Shown here: one piece after another, positions 1 to 6,700 of the stretch
Layout: the number at the start of each line of letters is the position of its first letter
How positions within the stretch are numbered: the stretch's first letter is position 1
Source of the DNA: Bacteroidales bacterium
GTDB taxonomy: Bacteria > Bacteroidota > Bacteroidia > Bacteroidales > Dysgonomonadaceae
Direction of reading: 5' to 3'
Assembly: GCA_012518155.1 (NCBI GenBank)
Contig: JAAYTC010000392.1
Location: 1 to 8,096 of the forward strand
DNA length: 8,096 nucleotides
Position numbers and translations under genes: made by a program
The notes under the pieces: generated by a model
Seen by the model: only the letters and a program-made list of their open reading frames with translations
The model's database searches: none
What the model was told of the DNA's origin: nothing

Positions 1-368
1 ACGATACACTGTACGTGGTGAACTTTTGGGCCACATGGTGCGCCCCGTGTATAAAGGAGATTCCTTATTTTGAGCAGCTGAGTGAAAAATATCGGGATAA
101 GAAACTGAAAGTCCTCATGGTCAGTTTGGATATGAGCGAGCAACTGGAATCGAGGGTGCTCCCTTTCATCGAAAAGCAAGGAATGCAGAATAGAGTGATA
201 CTTTTAGACGATCCCAAGTTCAATGATTGGATTCCTTTGGTGGATAAAAAATGGACGGGAGCGATACCTGCCACGCTCATATACGGCAAAGGTTTTCGAG
301 AATTTTATCCGCGAGAACTCACTTTTACCGAGTTGGATGAAGCCGTTCAACCACTCTTGAGCGAATAA
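1..368 (+). CDS. TlpA/ResA-like thioredoxin family protein, 5'-truncated by the window edge
   Basis: This is the C-terminal 121 residues of a thioredoxin-fold disulfide reductase. The frame is open to the left edge (codons begin at base 3 and read DTLYVVNFWATWCAPC), so the GTG at 15 is an internal valine codon and not the start. The redox-active CxxC is Cys-Ala-Pro-Cys at visible residues 13-16, preceded by the usual FWATW strand. The conserved cis-proline segment follows as GAIPATLIY. The TAA stop is at 366-368. Proteins of this family act outside the cytoplasm and reduce or exchange disulfides, for example in cytochrome c maturation. The missing N-terminus should carry a signal peptide or lipobox and perhaps an extra domain. 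A second thioredoxin-fold gene starts 65 nt downstream on the same strand, so co-transcription is likely. The fold call is firm; the exact substrate is unknown. Confidence 0.9.
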   Translation, partial: DTLYVVNFWATWCAPCIKEIPYFEQLSEKYRDKKLKVLMVSLDMSEQLESRVLPFIEKQGMQNRVILLDDPKFNDWIPLVDKKWTGAIPATLIYGKGFREFYPRELTFTELDEAVQPLLSE

Positions 369-433
369 TGTTTTTATCGCTTTTGTACACCTACAATAAA
401 TTTTATGTACATTGAATAATAAAGAACGATGAT

Positions 434-1039
434 ATGAAGAAACATTTTTTACTTTTCACGGCATTAATTATTGGTGCGTTGTCACTGAGTGCTCAACCTA
501 TCGCGGTGGGTTCAGTTGCACCTGACTTCTCGTTGCCGAATATCGATGGCACCACGGTCTCTTTATCCGACCACGAGAACGAGAAGGGGGTCATAGTAAT
601 TTTTTCATGCAATCCCTGTCCCTACGTGATTGCTTATGAAGACCGGATGATTGCCTTGCATAACGAATTCGCTCCGCAGGGATACCCCGTGGTGTTTATC
701 AATCCCAACGATCCCGTGCAACAGCCCGCGGATGCCGTGGAGAAAATGCGTGAACGAGCCGAGGCAAAGGAATACCCTTTCCCCTATCTCGTGGATGAGG
801 GTCAACATGTTTACCCCGCGTACGGTGCTACTCGCACCCCGGAGGTTTTCCTGTTGAAGAACAACGGTGATGGGAATTTCGTGGTGACTTACACCGGAAC
901 GGTTGACGATAATTACAAGGATGCCGCGGCGGTACAGGTGCCTTACGTGGCCAATGCCGTGCAAGCCTTACTGGCGGGGAATAATCCTGATCCGGCAACC
1001 ACGGTAGCCATTGGATGTGGCATAAAACCCAAGCAATAA
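434..1039 (+). CDS. Exported peroxiredoxin-like (AhpC/TSA, PRX_like1-type) thioredoxin-fold protein
   Basis: This is a 201-residue protein. Its N-terminus (MKKHFLLFTALIIGALSLSA, then Q) is a typical signal peptide, with likely cleavage after Ala20, so it should act in the periplasm. The redoxin domain starts with the VAPDFSLPNIDG segment (about 28-39). The active site is CNPCPYV with Cys59 and Cys62. The aromatic/acidic helix YEDRM follows, and the cis-proline region is TRTPEVF (Pro136). A third cysteine, Cys195, lies in a conserved-looking C-terminal GCGIK motif. The CxxCPYV form matches the PRX_like1 subfamily of AhpC/TSA proteins better than classical peroxiredoxins. Whether it reduces peroxide or disulfides cannot be told from sequence. 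The ATG at 434 is chosen because it gives a full signal peptide. The leader is A/T-rich with no Shine-Dalgarno. An intrinsic terminator lies 72 nt after the stop. Confidence 0.9.
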   Translation: MKKHFLLFTALIIGALSLSAQPIAVGSVAPDFSLPNIDGTTVSLSDHENEKGVIVIFSCNPCPYVIAYEDRMIALHNEFAPQGYPVVFINPNDPVQQPADAVEKMRERAEAKEYPFPYLVDEGQHVYPAYGATRTPEVFLLKNNGDGNFVVTYTGTVDDNYKDAAAVQVPYVANAVQALLAGNNPDPATTVAIGCGIKPKQ

Positions 1040-1110
1040 AAGGTTGAGTTTTGGATATTAGTTTTAGTTTTAAGGTTATCAAGTGCAGAATATAGATGCA
1101 CGAAAGTTAT

Positions 1111-1159
1111 CCGCCAAGCCATTTTCTCGAAACGAGAGGATTGACTTGGCGGGTTTTTT
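1111..1159 (+). terminator. Intrinsic terminator with a nested second hairpin
   Basis: The outer stem is CCGCCAAG (1111-1118) pairing perfectly with CTTGGCGG (1145-1152). It is followed by G and six T (1154-1159). The 26-nt loop contains its own hairpin, TCTCG-AAA-CGAGA (1125-1137). The T-run lies on the plus-strand side, so it should terminate the rightward redox unit. In the leftward sense the stem is followed by ATAACTTT, which is a weak run. Confidence 0.85.
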
Positions 1160-1180
1160 ATCTCTTCTGTCGCTTCGAAT

Positions 1181-1261
1181 CTTTCTTGGGGCTGTTTTCC
1201 TTGGGGCTGCTTTTCTTACAGCTGTCTTTCTTACGCCTATTTTCCTTACAGCTGCTTCCCT
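1181..1261 (-). repeat. Degenerate 15-nt tandem repeat, in frame with the preceding GNAT gene
   Basis: There are at least five 15-nt units on the plus strand, at 1181, 1196, 1211, 1226 and 1241, with a decayed sixth at 1256. They have the approximate form YTTYCTTRSRGCTGY (the fourth unit is the most divergent). Read on the minus strand they lie directly after the GNAT stop codon and in its frame. There they encode basic pentapeptides EAAVR, KIGVR, KTAVR, KAAPR and KTAPR. The Arg codon alternates AGG/AGA and the Lys codon AAA/AAG, so those positions vary only synonymously except for the first Glu. The frame stays open past the array to a TGA at 1079-1081. This looks like a coding-derived repeat that now lies outside the annotated gene. 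Confidence 0.75.
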
Positions 1262-1549
1262 TTATTTCTTCTCCCAAACATCATTGAATCCCTCGGGATT
1301 CCTGCGAAATTTAACCAATATGTAGGGGCACGTGGGCAGCACGGTGTAATTGTTCTCACGGGCAAATTGTACCATTTGATCGAATAGCCTGCCCGCTATT
1401 CCTTGGCCTTCGAACTCGGGACGAACGCCCGTGTGGTACGCGTCCAAAACATTATCCTTTATCCTGTAATCGAGTTCTGCTATAAGCCTGCCCTCTTGTT
1501 CGATGTAAAAGCGGCCTTGGTCGCCGTCGATTTTTTGTTGAATATCCAT
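1262..1549 (-). CDS. Small GNAT-family N-acetyltransferase (YjdJ / Acetyltransf_CG type)
   Basis: This is a 95-residue, single-domain acetyltransferase of the short GCN5-related group (about 90 residues is normal). The acetyl-CoA pyrophosphate loop is EFEGQGIAGRLF (residues 46-56, Gly48/Gly50), preceded by the beta-strand YHTGVRP. It is followed by the family's characteristic TCPYILVKFRRNPEGF segment, with Cys74 and a C-terminal aromatic motif. The N-terminal part (QGRFYIEQEGRLIAELDY) matches the first beta hairpin. The ATG at 1549 is preceded by an A-rich leader without a clear Shine-Dalgarno. The substrate is unknown, and members of this group are generally cytoplasmic. The gene is alone on its strand, convergent with the redox unit and divergent from the esterase. 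Oddly, the reading frame beyond the TAA codes for a repetitive Lys/Arg/Ala/Pro tail (see the repeat entry), so the present C-terminus could be a truncation. Confidence 0.88.
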   Translation of the reverse strand: MDIQQKIDGDQGRFYIEQEGRLIAELDYRIKDNVLDAYHTGVRPEFEGQGIAGRLFDQMVQFARENNYTVLPTCPYILVKFRRNPEGFNDVWEKK

Positions 1550-1579
1550 GCTGTTTCTTTTTAATAGTTATCCGTTCCG

Positions 1580-1680
1580 GTGACACTTCAGTTCCCACGA
1601 GATTTCCACTCTGGTGAGACTGCTCTCGTGACACTTCGATTCTGTTTACAATTCTGCGATGTATGCACTTCAGTTTAACA
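1580..1680. repeat. Degenerate tandem repeat of about 17 nt in the GNAT-esterase divergent intergenic region
   Basis: Related units start near 1581 (TGACACTTCAGTTCCCA), 1598 (CGAGATTTCCACTCTGG), 1615 (TGAGACTGCTCTCG, shortened), 1629 (TGACACTTCGATTCTGT), 1646 (TTACAATTCTGCGATGTA) and 1664 (TGCACTTCAGTTTAACA). GTGACACTTC occurs exactly at 1580-1589 and 1628-1637. Spacing is mostly 17 nt with a 14-nt slip. A period of 17 is not a codon multiple and I see no protein with coding character here. Just downstream is a small perfect hairpin, CTTTCC-AGT-GGAAAG (1703-1717). In the rest of this 274-nt intergenic stretch, TATCTTTA (1756-1763) resembles a Bacteroidetes -7 box, but I find no convincing -33 TTTG. 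Confidence 0.5.
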
Positions 1681-1823
1681 TCCTGAACGTGGGTTTTGTT
1701 GACTTTCCAGTGGAAAGATGTGGTCAAATAATGCATCTGTCTTTTTATTATTCGCTATCTTTAGCGTTTGAATAAAGACAAAAATCATATAAGGACAAAA
1801 ACAATATCTTTTTAAATTATACA

Positions 1824-2642
1824 ATGAAACGATTTACAATTACCTATTTATTGGCTGTTTTTTTCACGCTAGCGGTTTTTCCCGCCTCGGTTGATACCTT
1901 GGAGGTGTTTAGTGATAGAATGAATAAAAGCATTAAAACGGTGGTGATAAAACCGGACACTTATAACGAAGGCACTGAATTTCCGGTCTTGTACTTGCTG
2001 CACGGATACAGTGATCGGTACGATGGATGGATAAACAGGGTGCCAAACATCAAGGAGTTATCGGATCGGTACGGGATAATGATTGTTTGTCCCGATGGGG
2101 CTTTCGGAAGTTGGTATTTTGATAGCCCGGTTGACTCTTCGTTTCAGTATGAAACATTTGTCTCGCGCGAGTTGACAGCATGGGTGGATCGGAATTATAG
2201 CACGGTTGCTTCCCGCGAAGGACGTGCTGTTACCGGATTGAGCATGGGAGGCCACGGAGGCTTGTACCTCGGCTTTCGTAATCAGGACATCTTTGGTGCC
2301 TGTGGAAGCATGAGCGGTGGAGTGGATATCCGTCCGTTTCCAAACAATTGGGACTTGTCCAAGCGATTAGGAAAGCAGAGCGAGTATCCGGAAAGGTGGG
2401 AAGAGCATACCGTTATGGGACAATTGCATCTGTTGGTTCCCAATGCCTTGAGGATTATAATTGATTGCGGTACCGGAGACTTCTTCTATGAAGTGAACGA
2501 GCGTTTGCACCGGGAGCTGTTATACCGCAATATTCCACACGATTATATTTCTCGCCCGGGAGCACACAATTGGGAATATTGGAGTAGTGCGGTGAAATAC
2601 CAGATTTTGTTCTTCAACGAGTATTTTAAATCCCGACAATAA
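1824..2642 (+). CDS. Exported alpha/beta-hydrolase esterase (putative esterase family, FrmB/feruloyl-esterase-like)
   Basis: This is a 272-residue serine hydrolase of the esterase D / antigen 85-like fold. The N-terminal MKRFTITYLLAVFFTLAVFPA is a signal peptide, probably cleaved near Ala21, so the enzyme is periplasmic or secreted. After a beta-rich start comes PVLYLLHGYSD with the oxyanion-hole His60-Gly61. VCPDGAFGSWYFDSP is typical of the family. The nucleophile elbow is GLSMGG with Ser140. Likely triad partners are Asp219 in DCGTGDFF and His248 in PGAHNW, so all three catalytic residues are present. Related enzymes hydrolyse acyl or feruloyl esters, S-formylglutathione, or ester-linked sugars. 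The signal peptide argues against the cytosolic S-formylglutathione hydrolase role and for an ester, possibly carbohydrate-linked. No glycoside hydrolase or SusCD gene is adjacent, so the substrate is open. The start is preceded by an A/T-rich leader without Shine-Dalgarno. Confidence 0.9.
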   Translation: MKRFTITYLLAVFFTLAVFPASVDTLEVFSDRMNKSIKTVVIKPDTYNEGTEFPVLYLLHGYSDRYDGWINRVPNIKELSDRYGIMIVCPDGAFGSWYFDSPVDSSFQYETFVSRELTAWVDRNYSTVASREGRAVTGLSMGGHGGLYLGFRNQDIFGACGSMSGGVDIRPFPNNWDLSKRLGKQSEYPERWEEHTVMGQLHLLVPNALRIIIDCGTGDFFYEVNERLHRELLYRNIPHDYISRPGAHNWEYWSSAVKYQILFFNEYFKSRQ

Positions 2643-2664
2643 AAACCTCATCAAGATAAAGAAT

Positions 2665-2700
2665 TTCTTGGAAATGTTCAAGAATGCTTGCTTTTTCTTT
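2665..2700 (+). terminator. Weak hairpin with T-rich tail after the esterase gene
   Basis: TTCTTG (2665-2670) pairs with CAAGAA (2679-2684) across an 8-nt loop, and a T-rich run (CTTTTTCTTT, 2691-2700) follows six nucleotides later. The stem is short and the T tract is displaced, so this is only a possible terminator for the esterase gene. Part of the region also overlaps the candidate promoter of the next operon. Confidence 0.3.
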
Positions 2701-2718
2701 TCATTTTCACTATATTCG
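2687..2718 (+). promoter_or_regulatory. mntA: Candidate Bacteroidetes-type promoter of the toxin-antitoxin operon
   Basis: CTTG (2687-2690) is a 3/4 match to the -33 TTTG box. It is followed after exactly 20 nt by TATATTCG (2711-2718), a 7/8 match to the TAnnTTTG -7 box. That spacing fits the known Bacteroidetes primary sigma consensus. It would place the transcript start near 2725, about 60 nt before the antitoxin ATG. Confidence 0.4.
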
Positions 2719-2725
2719 CCAATAT
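2712..2725. promoter_or_regulatory. Palindrome overlapping the -7 box, candidate operator for the XRE-domain antitoxin
   Basis: ATATT-CGCC-AATAT is a perfect 5-bp inverted repeat with a 4-nt spacer. It overlaps the proposed -7 box and transcript start of the operon. A wider TTCG (2715-2718) / CGAA (2735-2738) dyad shares the region. Because the first gene product has a helix-turn-helix, this is a reasonable place for autorepression. That role is an inference, since short A/T palindromes also arise by chance. Confidence 0.35.
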
Positions 2726-2788
2726 TTGTCAAGTCGAAATAGAGCAGATTAGTCGCTTGGGGCTGATGAAACTATATAATGTCAAAAA

Positions 2789-3388
2789 ATGCAGGTAGGT
2801 AAAACTATTGGAACAATATTGCGCGAATTAAGAAGTGAAAAAGGATTATTACTTCGAGAAGTTGGTGCTCAACTCTCTATTGATCCGACTATCCTGAGTA
2901 AAATTGAACGAAACGAGCGTATGCCAACGAGGGAACAGATAAAAGTACTTGCCAATTTTTATAAAGAACAAAAGAATGAAGTGATCATCGCCTGGCTTTC
3001 AGACAAATTAGTAAATGAAGTACAAGATGAAGATTTGGCATTACGGGCAATACAGGTAGCTGAAGAAAAGGTAGCATACAAAATCAGCCAAAAATCCGAT
3101 AAGAGTGAAATAATCACGAAAATAGTCGATTTCTTAAAAAAAGATGGGCGTGTAGAAAAAGCCTGGATATTTGGATCTTTTGCCAGGGGAGATGATAATG
3201 CGGATAGTGATGTTGATTTAATGATAAGGTATTCCGATAAAGCATCAGGAACTTTGTTTGACTATGCCGATATTCAATATCGTTTGCAAAACCTTCTGCA
3301 AAAAAAAATAGATTTATCTGAAGAAGGTTACATAAAACCATTCGCGTGGAAGACCATTCAAAAAGATTTGAAGTTAATATATGGATGA
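2789..3388 (+). CDS. mntA: Antitoxin: XRE helix-turn-helix fused to MntA-type (MNT) nucleotidyltransferase
   Basis: This is a 199-residue two-domain protein. Residues about 5-60 form an XRE/Cro-type helix-turn-helix (IGTILRELRSEKGLLLREVG, then DPTILSKIERNERMP). A charged linker (about 70-105) follows. The C-terminal minimal nucleotidyltransferase starts near 108. Its GSX10DXD motif runs from Gly129-Ser130 to Asp141-Val142-Asp143, with Arg133, and a probable third acidic residue, Asp175, lies in KKIDLSEEG. All catalytic positions are therefore present. In characterised HepT-MntA (type VII) systems the MNT antitoxin AMPylates the HEPN toxin on tyrosine and silences it. Those characterised antitoxins lack a DNA-binding domain, so here transcriptional autoregulation may be added. 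The ATG at 2789 has an A-rich leader without Shine-Dalgarno. The gene overlaps the downstream toxin by 8 nt. The module is visibly richer in A+T than the helicase gene beside it, consistent with horizontal acquisition. Confidence 0.9.
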   Translation: MQVGKTIGTILRELRSEKGLLLREVGAQLSIDPTILSKIERNERMPTREQIKVLANFYKEQKNEVIIAWLSDKLVNEVQDEDLALRAIQVAEEKVAYKISQKSDKSEIITKIVDFLKKDGRVEKAWIFGSFARGDDNADSDVDLMIRYSDKASGTLFDYADIQYRLQNLLQKKIDLSEEGYIKPFAWKTIQKDLKLIYG

Positions 3389-3734
3389 TCCCGGACTTAC
3401 AAGTATAGAGCGGCTAAAGCATATTGAAGAAGCAATTTCCAAAATTGAAAAATTCTGCCAAGACATTGATGAACAAAAATTTTTGGAAGATGAACAAGTC
3501 AGTAGCAGTGTGCTGTATCAGTTTATTGTGATTGGAGAAGCCGTCCGTTTCGTGAATCCTGAAATACTGAAAAAATACCCATATGCATGGCATTTACCCC
3601 GGTCATTCAGAAATTATGTGGCGCATGAATATTTTGGTATCAACTTGAAACAGGTGTACAAAACCGTCAAGGATACACTACCTGAATTTAAAGGAATTAT
3701 ACAAAATATCATTGAGAGCGAAGCTAATAAATAG
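3381..3734 (+). CDS. hepT: HepT-like HEPN-domain (DUF86) ribonuclease toxin
   Basis: This is a 117-residue, all-helical HEPN protein of the DUF86/HepT family, of normal length. The diagnostic motif RX4HXY is intact as RNYVAHEY, with Arg77, His82 and Tyr84, followed by the usual FGINLKQVYKTVKDTLPEF segment. Arg and His form the RNase active site in dimers of this family, and the tyrosine is the residue AMPylated by the partner in characterised systems. The N-terminal half (SIERLKHIEEAISKIEKF) and LYQFIVIGEAVRFV match the family's first helices. The start ATG overlaps the antitoxin stop (ATGGATGA), which implies coupled translation. The antitoxin is encoded first. The last 11 nt overlap the 3' end of the convergent helicase gene. 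The RNA target (mRNA or tRNA) cannot be told from sequence. Confidence 0.93.
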   Translation: MDDPGLTSIERLKHIEEAISKIEKFCQDIDEQKFLEDEQVSSSVLYQFIVIGEAVRFVNPEILKKYPYAWHLPRSFRNYVAHEYFGINLKQVYKTVKDTLPEFKGIIQNIIESEANK

Positions 3735-6700
3735 CGATATCCTCTTCTTCGGGTGACGTGCATTTCACGATTATTCCCGATTTCACGTAAAAGATGTATC
3801 CCGATACCTGCTCGTATCCCATTTCTTTAATGGTGTGGACGTACCGTTGTACTTGCCGTGTATACTTGCGATCCTCTGACTCACCGAACTTGTAATCGGC
3901 CACGATCACTTCATTATCACCTATCATTACCCGATCGGGACGGCTAAATCGTGCGTGGGGATGAAGTAGCTGCGTTTCATTCAGCACGGTGTATTTTCCC
4001 GAGTACCAGTCGGATACCTCTTGGATGGAAAGGTAACCGGCCAGCTCTTCTATCTTCGCGTCGCGCTCCTGTTCTGGAAGTTCTCCCTCCTGTATCTTCT
4101 TCTCCACCGCGTGTGGGATATCCGCGAGCGTCTTCACGTTACTGATGATGTCGTGCATCGTTCTCCCGTAATCGCGGCGACCGTCTTCGCTGAAAAAACC
4201 GATGGAATTGAGCCTGAGCTTCAACCGGTCGTCAAACGGCAGCGACGCCCATTTGGTAGTGGCGACCGATTTCGGAGTTGCCTTCTTGTCGGATTCGTGC
4301 ATGGTCGCGCTCCCGTATTCAAACACCGACTCCTCGTCGCCTTCCATGAAATGGCTCTCGAGGACTACCCGGTCACCCCGATCGTCGGATGGGGCAGGGA
4401 CGTCGGCGATGCTCCTCCATAACAAGTCTGCCACGTTAGCAATGGTTTCCGGCTTCGAAGGGGTGGGGGCAAATACAATCAGACGGTGCTTGGCACGTGT
4501 AAATGCCACGTAGAGGAGGTTCAGGTTATCGATATAGGTAAACCGTTTTTCTTCGAAATAATCGTCCCGAAATATCGTGTTGGCCAATGCTCTTCCATAC
4601 TTTAACGGGGCTACCCCAATCTCGTCGAAGGGAGCCACGTTGGGTTTACACCATATGATATCGTTGTGCGTGGGGGAGTGATCGATGTTCCAATTCACGA
4701 AGGGCATGATCACGGCCCCAAAGCCCAATCCTTTCGACTTGTGGATGGTGATGAGCCGTATAGCGTCCTGATCCTCGGGCGAAAAGAGCGCTTTCCTACA
4801 TCCTTTCTCGTCCCACCACTCCAGAAAACTATTCCGGTCGGCCGAAGTGCCCGATTTATACTTTAGCGCGAGATCGAGAAATGCTTGAACGTAGGCGTAC
4901 TCCTTTTCATCGATCGCTTCGGAGGTAAGCGCGAAGAATCGTTCAATCATGTCGTAGAAAGGCAATGTGGCCAGTTGGTTGACCTGCCCCTGTATTGAGG
5001 TGTGTAACTCTCCCGGAGCCGTTTCCCGGTAACCCTGAATTGCCTCTTCAGGTGTTGAGCGATGATAAAACCGGTGAAATTCATATATCGCCATCATCCG
5101 GCGGCTCGCGTCATTCGGGCTTTGAAAATGGCGCAATAACGCGAGAACCGTTTTCACGCTTTGGGCACTGCCCACCAAGAGGGCTTCGTTCGAGATGATA
5201 TCGAACCGGTACGGCGAGTCGGGGTGTTGTTCTTTATAAGCGAGCAGGGTCTCGGCTACAAGCACTGCTTCGTTGTTCCATCGTACCACTATAGCAATTT
5301 CATTTAACGCGAAACCCTGTTGTTGCAGCGATTCGATTTCGTGCGGCAACTGTTTTAAAGCTTCCGCCTTCCAGTCGCTCTCTTTATTGTCCCTCAAAAA
5401 GGTGACCTTCACGTGTCCTTTGTTCTCCGGTTTGCCGGGAGCCACGTGTTGGTACACGTCGGCATACGCGCCTGTGATCTGGGTGTCACGGTTACCGGAC
5501 GAGCCTTTTTCTCCGGACGAGCTTTCCTCCCCTACAGTTCCTAACCCGGCGTTATAATCGTACTGCAGGTGATGAGCCGCGTTCGCGAAAAAAGCATTAT
5601 TGAACTGTATAACTCGTGCATCGCTTCGCCAGTTGGTATTCAGCAGGTGCGCCCGGATGCTTTCCGGGTGAAAATCTTGATTGACCTGCTCGCCCAGCAG
5701 TCGCCAGTCCGAGTTTCTGAAACGATAAATACTCTGTTTCACATCGCCCACGATAAGGTTGAAGTTGCCCGAAGCGAGGCTTTCCTCGATCAGAGGCCGG
5801 AAGTTCTCCCACTGCATGCGCGAGGTATCTTGGAACTCGTCCATCATGTAATGTTGAACCCGTGTTCCCGTTTTTTCATAGATAAAGGGTGAGCCGGCTC
5901 CCCCGATCATCTCGTTCAGTAACTCGGTCGTATCGGACAGGAAAAGGGTGTTTCGCTCTTGTTGAAGGGCGCGTAATCGCTGTTTTATATCGCTCAGTAT
6001 CCCCAGGGTGAAATAGTTCTGGAGGATACTTTTCGCGCTGTTATAGGGAATATTATTGTTGTAGAGGGCGATCATCTCCTTGACCAGATCGTTTAATCCC
6101 CCGTGATATGCTGCTGCTACCCGTGCCACGGTATCCGGGTCGGCTTTTTTCGCGCACCACCCTTCCAAGTTGTCGGGGAACGAGAGGAACGTTTTGGTCA
6201 TCTCCGGAATTTCACCCGCGGCACATCGGGCAAATCGGAAAAACTGCGACCGGCTCCCACCGATGAATTCCGAAGGATGCACACCGTGCGTCTCCATGAG
6301 TGCTACTGCTCGCGACCCCACGCTCTTGACTTCATTCTCGTAGCTTTTCACGATGCGAAGAAGGGCTTTCCTGTACGCTTCGAGCTGTTCTTTATCGCGA
6401 ATGGTAGAGCGCTCCTCTTCCGAGAATGATTTATAGGTTTCGTTGAATAGTTGCCTCGCGAGTTCCAGCACTTGGCGGTCGATTTTCCAGCTCCTTCCCT
6501 CCTCGATATTGCTCTGCATGAACTGGAGGAGCCATCGCGATAACATTTTGTTTTCGGGCTGGTTCAGTTCGGCCAGCATCAAGTCGATGGTCTCCACGAG
6601 CAGCGAGGTTTCGTCTAACTCGATGGCGTATCCTCCCGCCAATCCGCTTTCGCGGGTAAAGGCCCGCAAGGTTTGTTGAAAAAAACGATCGATGGTACTG

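Noticed and set aside
605..964. Minus-strand 119-residue ORF opposite the peroxiredoxin-like gene
   Set aside because: It is a shadow of a gene with a clear signal peptide and active site.
1083..1325. Rightward ORF encoding a hydrophobic Phe/Leu/Ala-rich repetitive peptide that looks like a membrane segment
   Set aside because: Its hydrophobic part is the antisense reading of the basic 15-nt repeats, and it runs across the terminator and into the GNAT gene. The synonymous pattern fits the minus frame.
1580..1680. Possible CRISPR-like array
   Set aside because: Units are short (about 17 nt), diverged and directly abutting, with no unique spacers of constant length.
1452..1736. Leftward 94-residue ORF upstream of and overlapping the GNAT gene
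   Set aside because: It is built from the 17-nt repeats and an out-of-frame part of the GNAT gene. It has no recognisable domain and very unusual composition.
1756..1763. TATCTTTA as the -7 box of the esterase promoter
   Set aside because: No TTTG-like -33 element is found 19-21 nt upstream, so the match is not strong enough to list.
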